From positions 1-7,884 of the forward strand of contig JAQCGA010000169.1 in the NCBI GenBank assembly GCA_027619145.1: a DNA stretch of 7,884 bases, in the 5' to 3' direction. The position numbers were made by a program, and so were the translations under genes. This DNA comes from a bacterium (lineage in GTDB: Bacteria > Latescibacterota > UBA2968 > GCA-2709665). Positions within the stretch are counted from its first letter, which is position 1. Each line of letters opens with the position of its first letter. This document shows, in pieces, positions 7,716 through 7,884 of this stretch. The notes under the pieces are model-generated. The model was not told the DNA's origin, made no database searches, and saw only the letters and a list, made by a program, of their open reading frames with translations.

Positions 7716-7884
7716 ATGGCTTACATCAAGGGGAAAAATATTGTCCGGGATAAAAACCCGGAAGCAGACCTGAAAAGACAGTACCCCAAAGTCTTTTGGG
7801 TGTGCACGGCCATATCGGTGGCGATCCATACCATTGTTGCGGTAATTTACCCCACATTTGAGATCAAAGCCGGGATGGGCAAAA
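7716..7884 (+). CDS. tonB: TonB-type energy transducer, N-terminal part (cut by window end)
   Basis: Only the first 56 residues are present. The basic cytoplasmic start leads to a membrane helix at about 26-45. Within it, SVAIH (34-38) repeats the Ser-x3-His motif of the TonB anchor, the histidine required for coupling to ExbB-ExbD. The polar region that would span the periplasm lies beyond the window. AGGGG (7701-7705) overlapping the upstream stop precedes the ATG by about 10 bases. Placement after exbB-exbD-exbD supports the call; TonB-like proteins with other roles cannot be excluded without the C-terminal domain. Confidence 0.8.
   Translation, partial: MAYIKGKNIVRDKNPEADLKRQYPKVFWVCTAISVAIHTIVAVIYPTFEIKAGMGK

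Noticed and set aside
6018..7737. ATCAAGGGGAAAAA repeated at the end of the TPR gene and the start of the TonB-like gene
   Set aside because: Both encode Ile-Lys-Gly-Lys; a 14-base match in Lys codons is likely coincidence.

Overview
The window is ordinary-looking bacterial chromosome of middling GC content. No insertion sequence, phage gene, CRISPR array, rRNA or tRNA is visible. Three things bear on the host. The ExbB-ExbD-ExbD-TonB cluster behind a secreted TPR protein is a layout common in the FCB superphylum (Bacteroidota, Fibrobacterota, Gemmatimonadota, Latescibacterota and relatives). Most genes have a purine-rich Shine-Dalgarno site, and there are several near-consensus sigma-70 promoters (TTGACA-like, 17-base spacer, TATAAT-like). 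Those two traits argue against Bacteroidota proper, whose promoters and start regions look different. My inference is a non-Bacteroidota FCB-type lineage; a named phylum would be a guess.

Left part, minus strand (1-3680): a very small lysine/alanine-rich histone H1-like protein with its own terminator and a probable promoter; a class V (PLP-dependent) aminotransferase-fold enzyme; and guaB, encoding IMP dehydrogenase. guaB is preceded by a roughly 250-base leader that runs from a good promoter (3646-3674) and contains an intrinsic terminator-like hairpin about 64 bases before the start codon. It is followed by two back-to-back hairpins, the second with a T tract. guaB therefore looks like a single-gene unit with possible premature-termination control, or with a small RNA encoded upstream.

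Middle part (3680-4795): a divergent intergenic region with a near-perfect plus-strand promoter (TTGACA-N17-TATACT) flanked and overlapped by inverted copies of a TTG-ACACA motif. It drives an unrecognised 206-residue protein with one membrane segment and a mostly helical body. A well-placed SD followed by a three-codon ORF lies just before that gene. A second promoter (TTGACA-N17-TAGATT) follows before the TPR gene.

Right part, plus strand (4796-7884): a probable operon of an exported TPR protein, an ExbB/TolQ-type proton channel protein, two different ExbD-type proteins, and the start of a TonB-type protein that runs off the window. ExbB and the ExbDs would use the proton motive force in the inner membrane, and TonB would pass the energy across the periplasm to outer-membrane transporters. 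The TPR protein is a plausible periplasmic or envelope partner, by position only.

I see no clearly new defence or mobile system. The points most worth checking are the guaB leader, the motif cluster at the 3803-3831 promoter, the changed IMP-phosphate loop of the IMP dehydrogenase, and the TPR-Exb-Exb-Exb-TonB unit.
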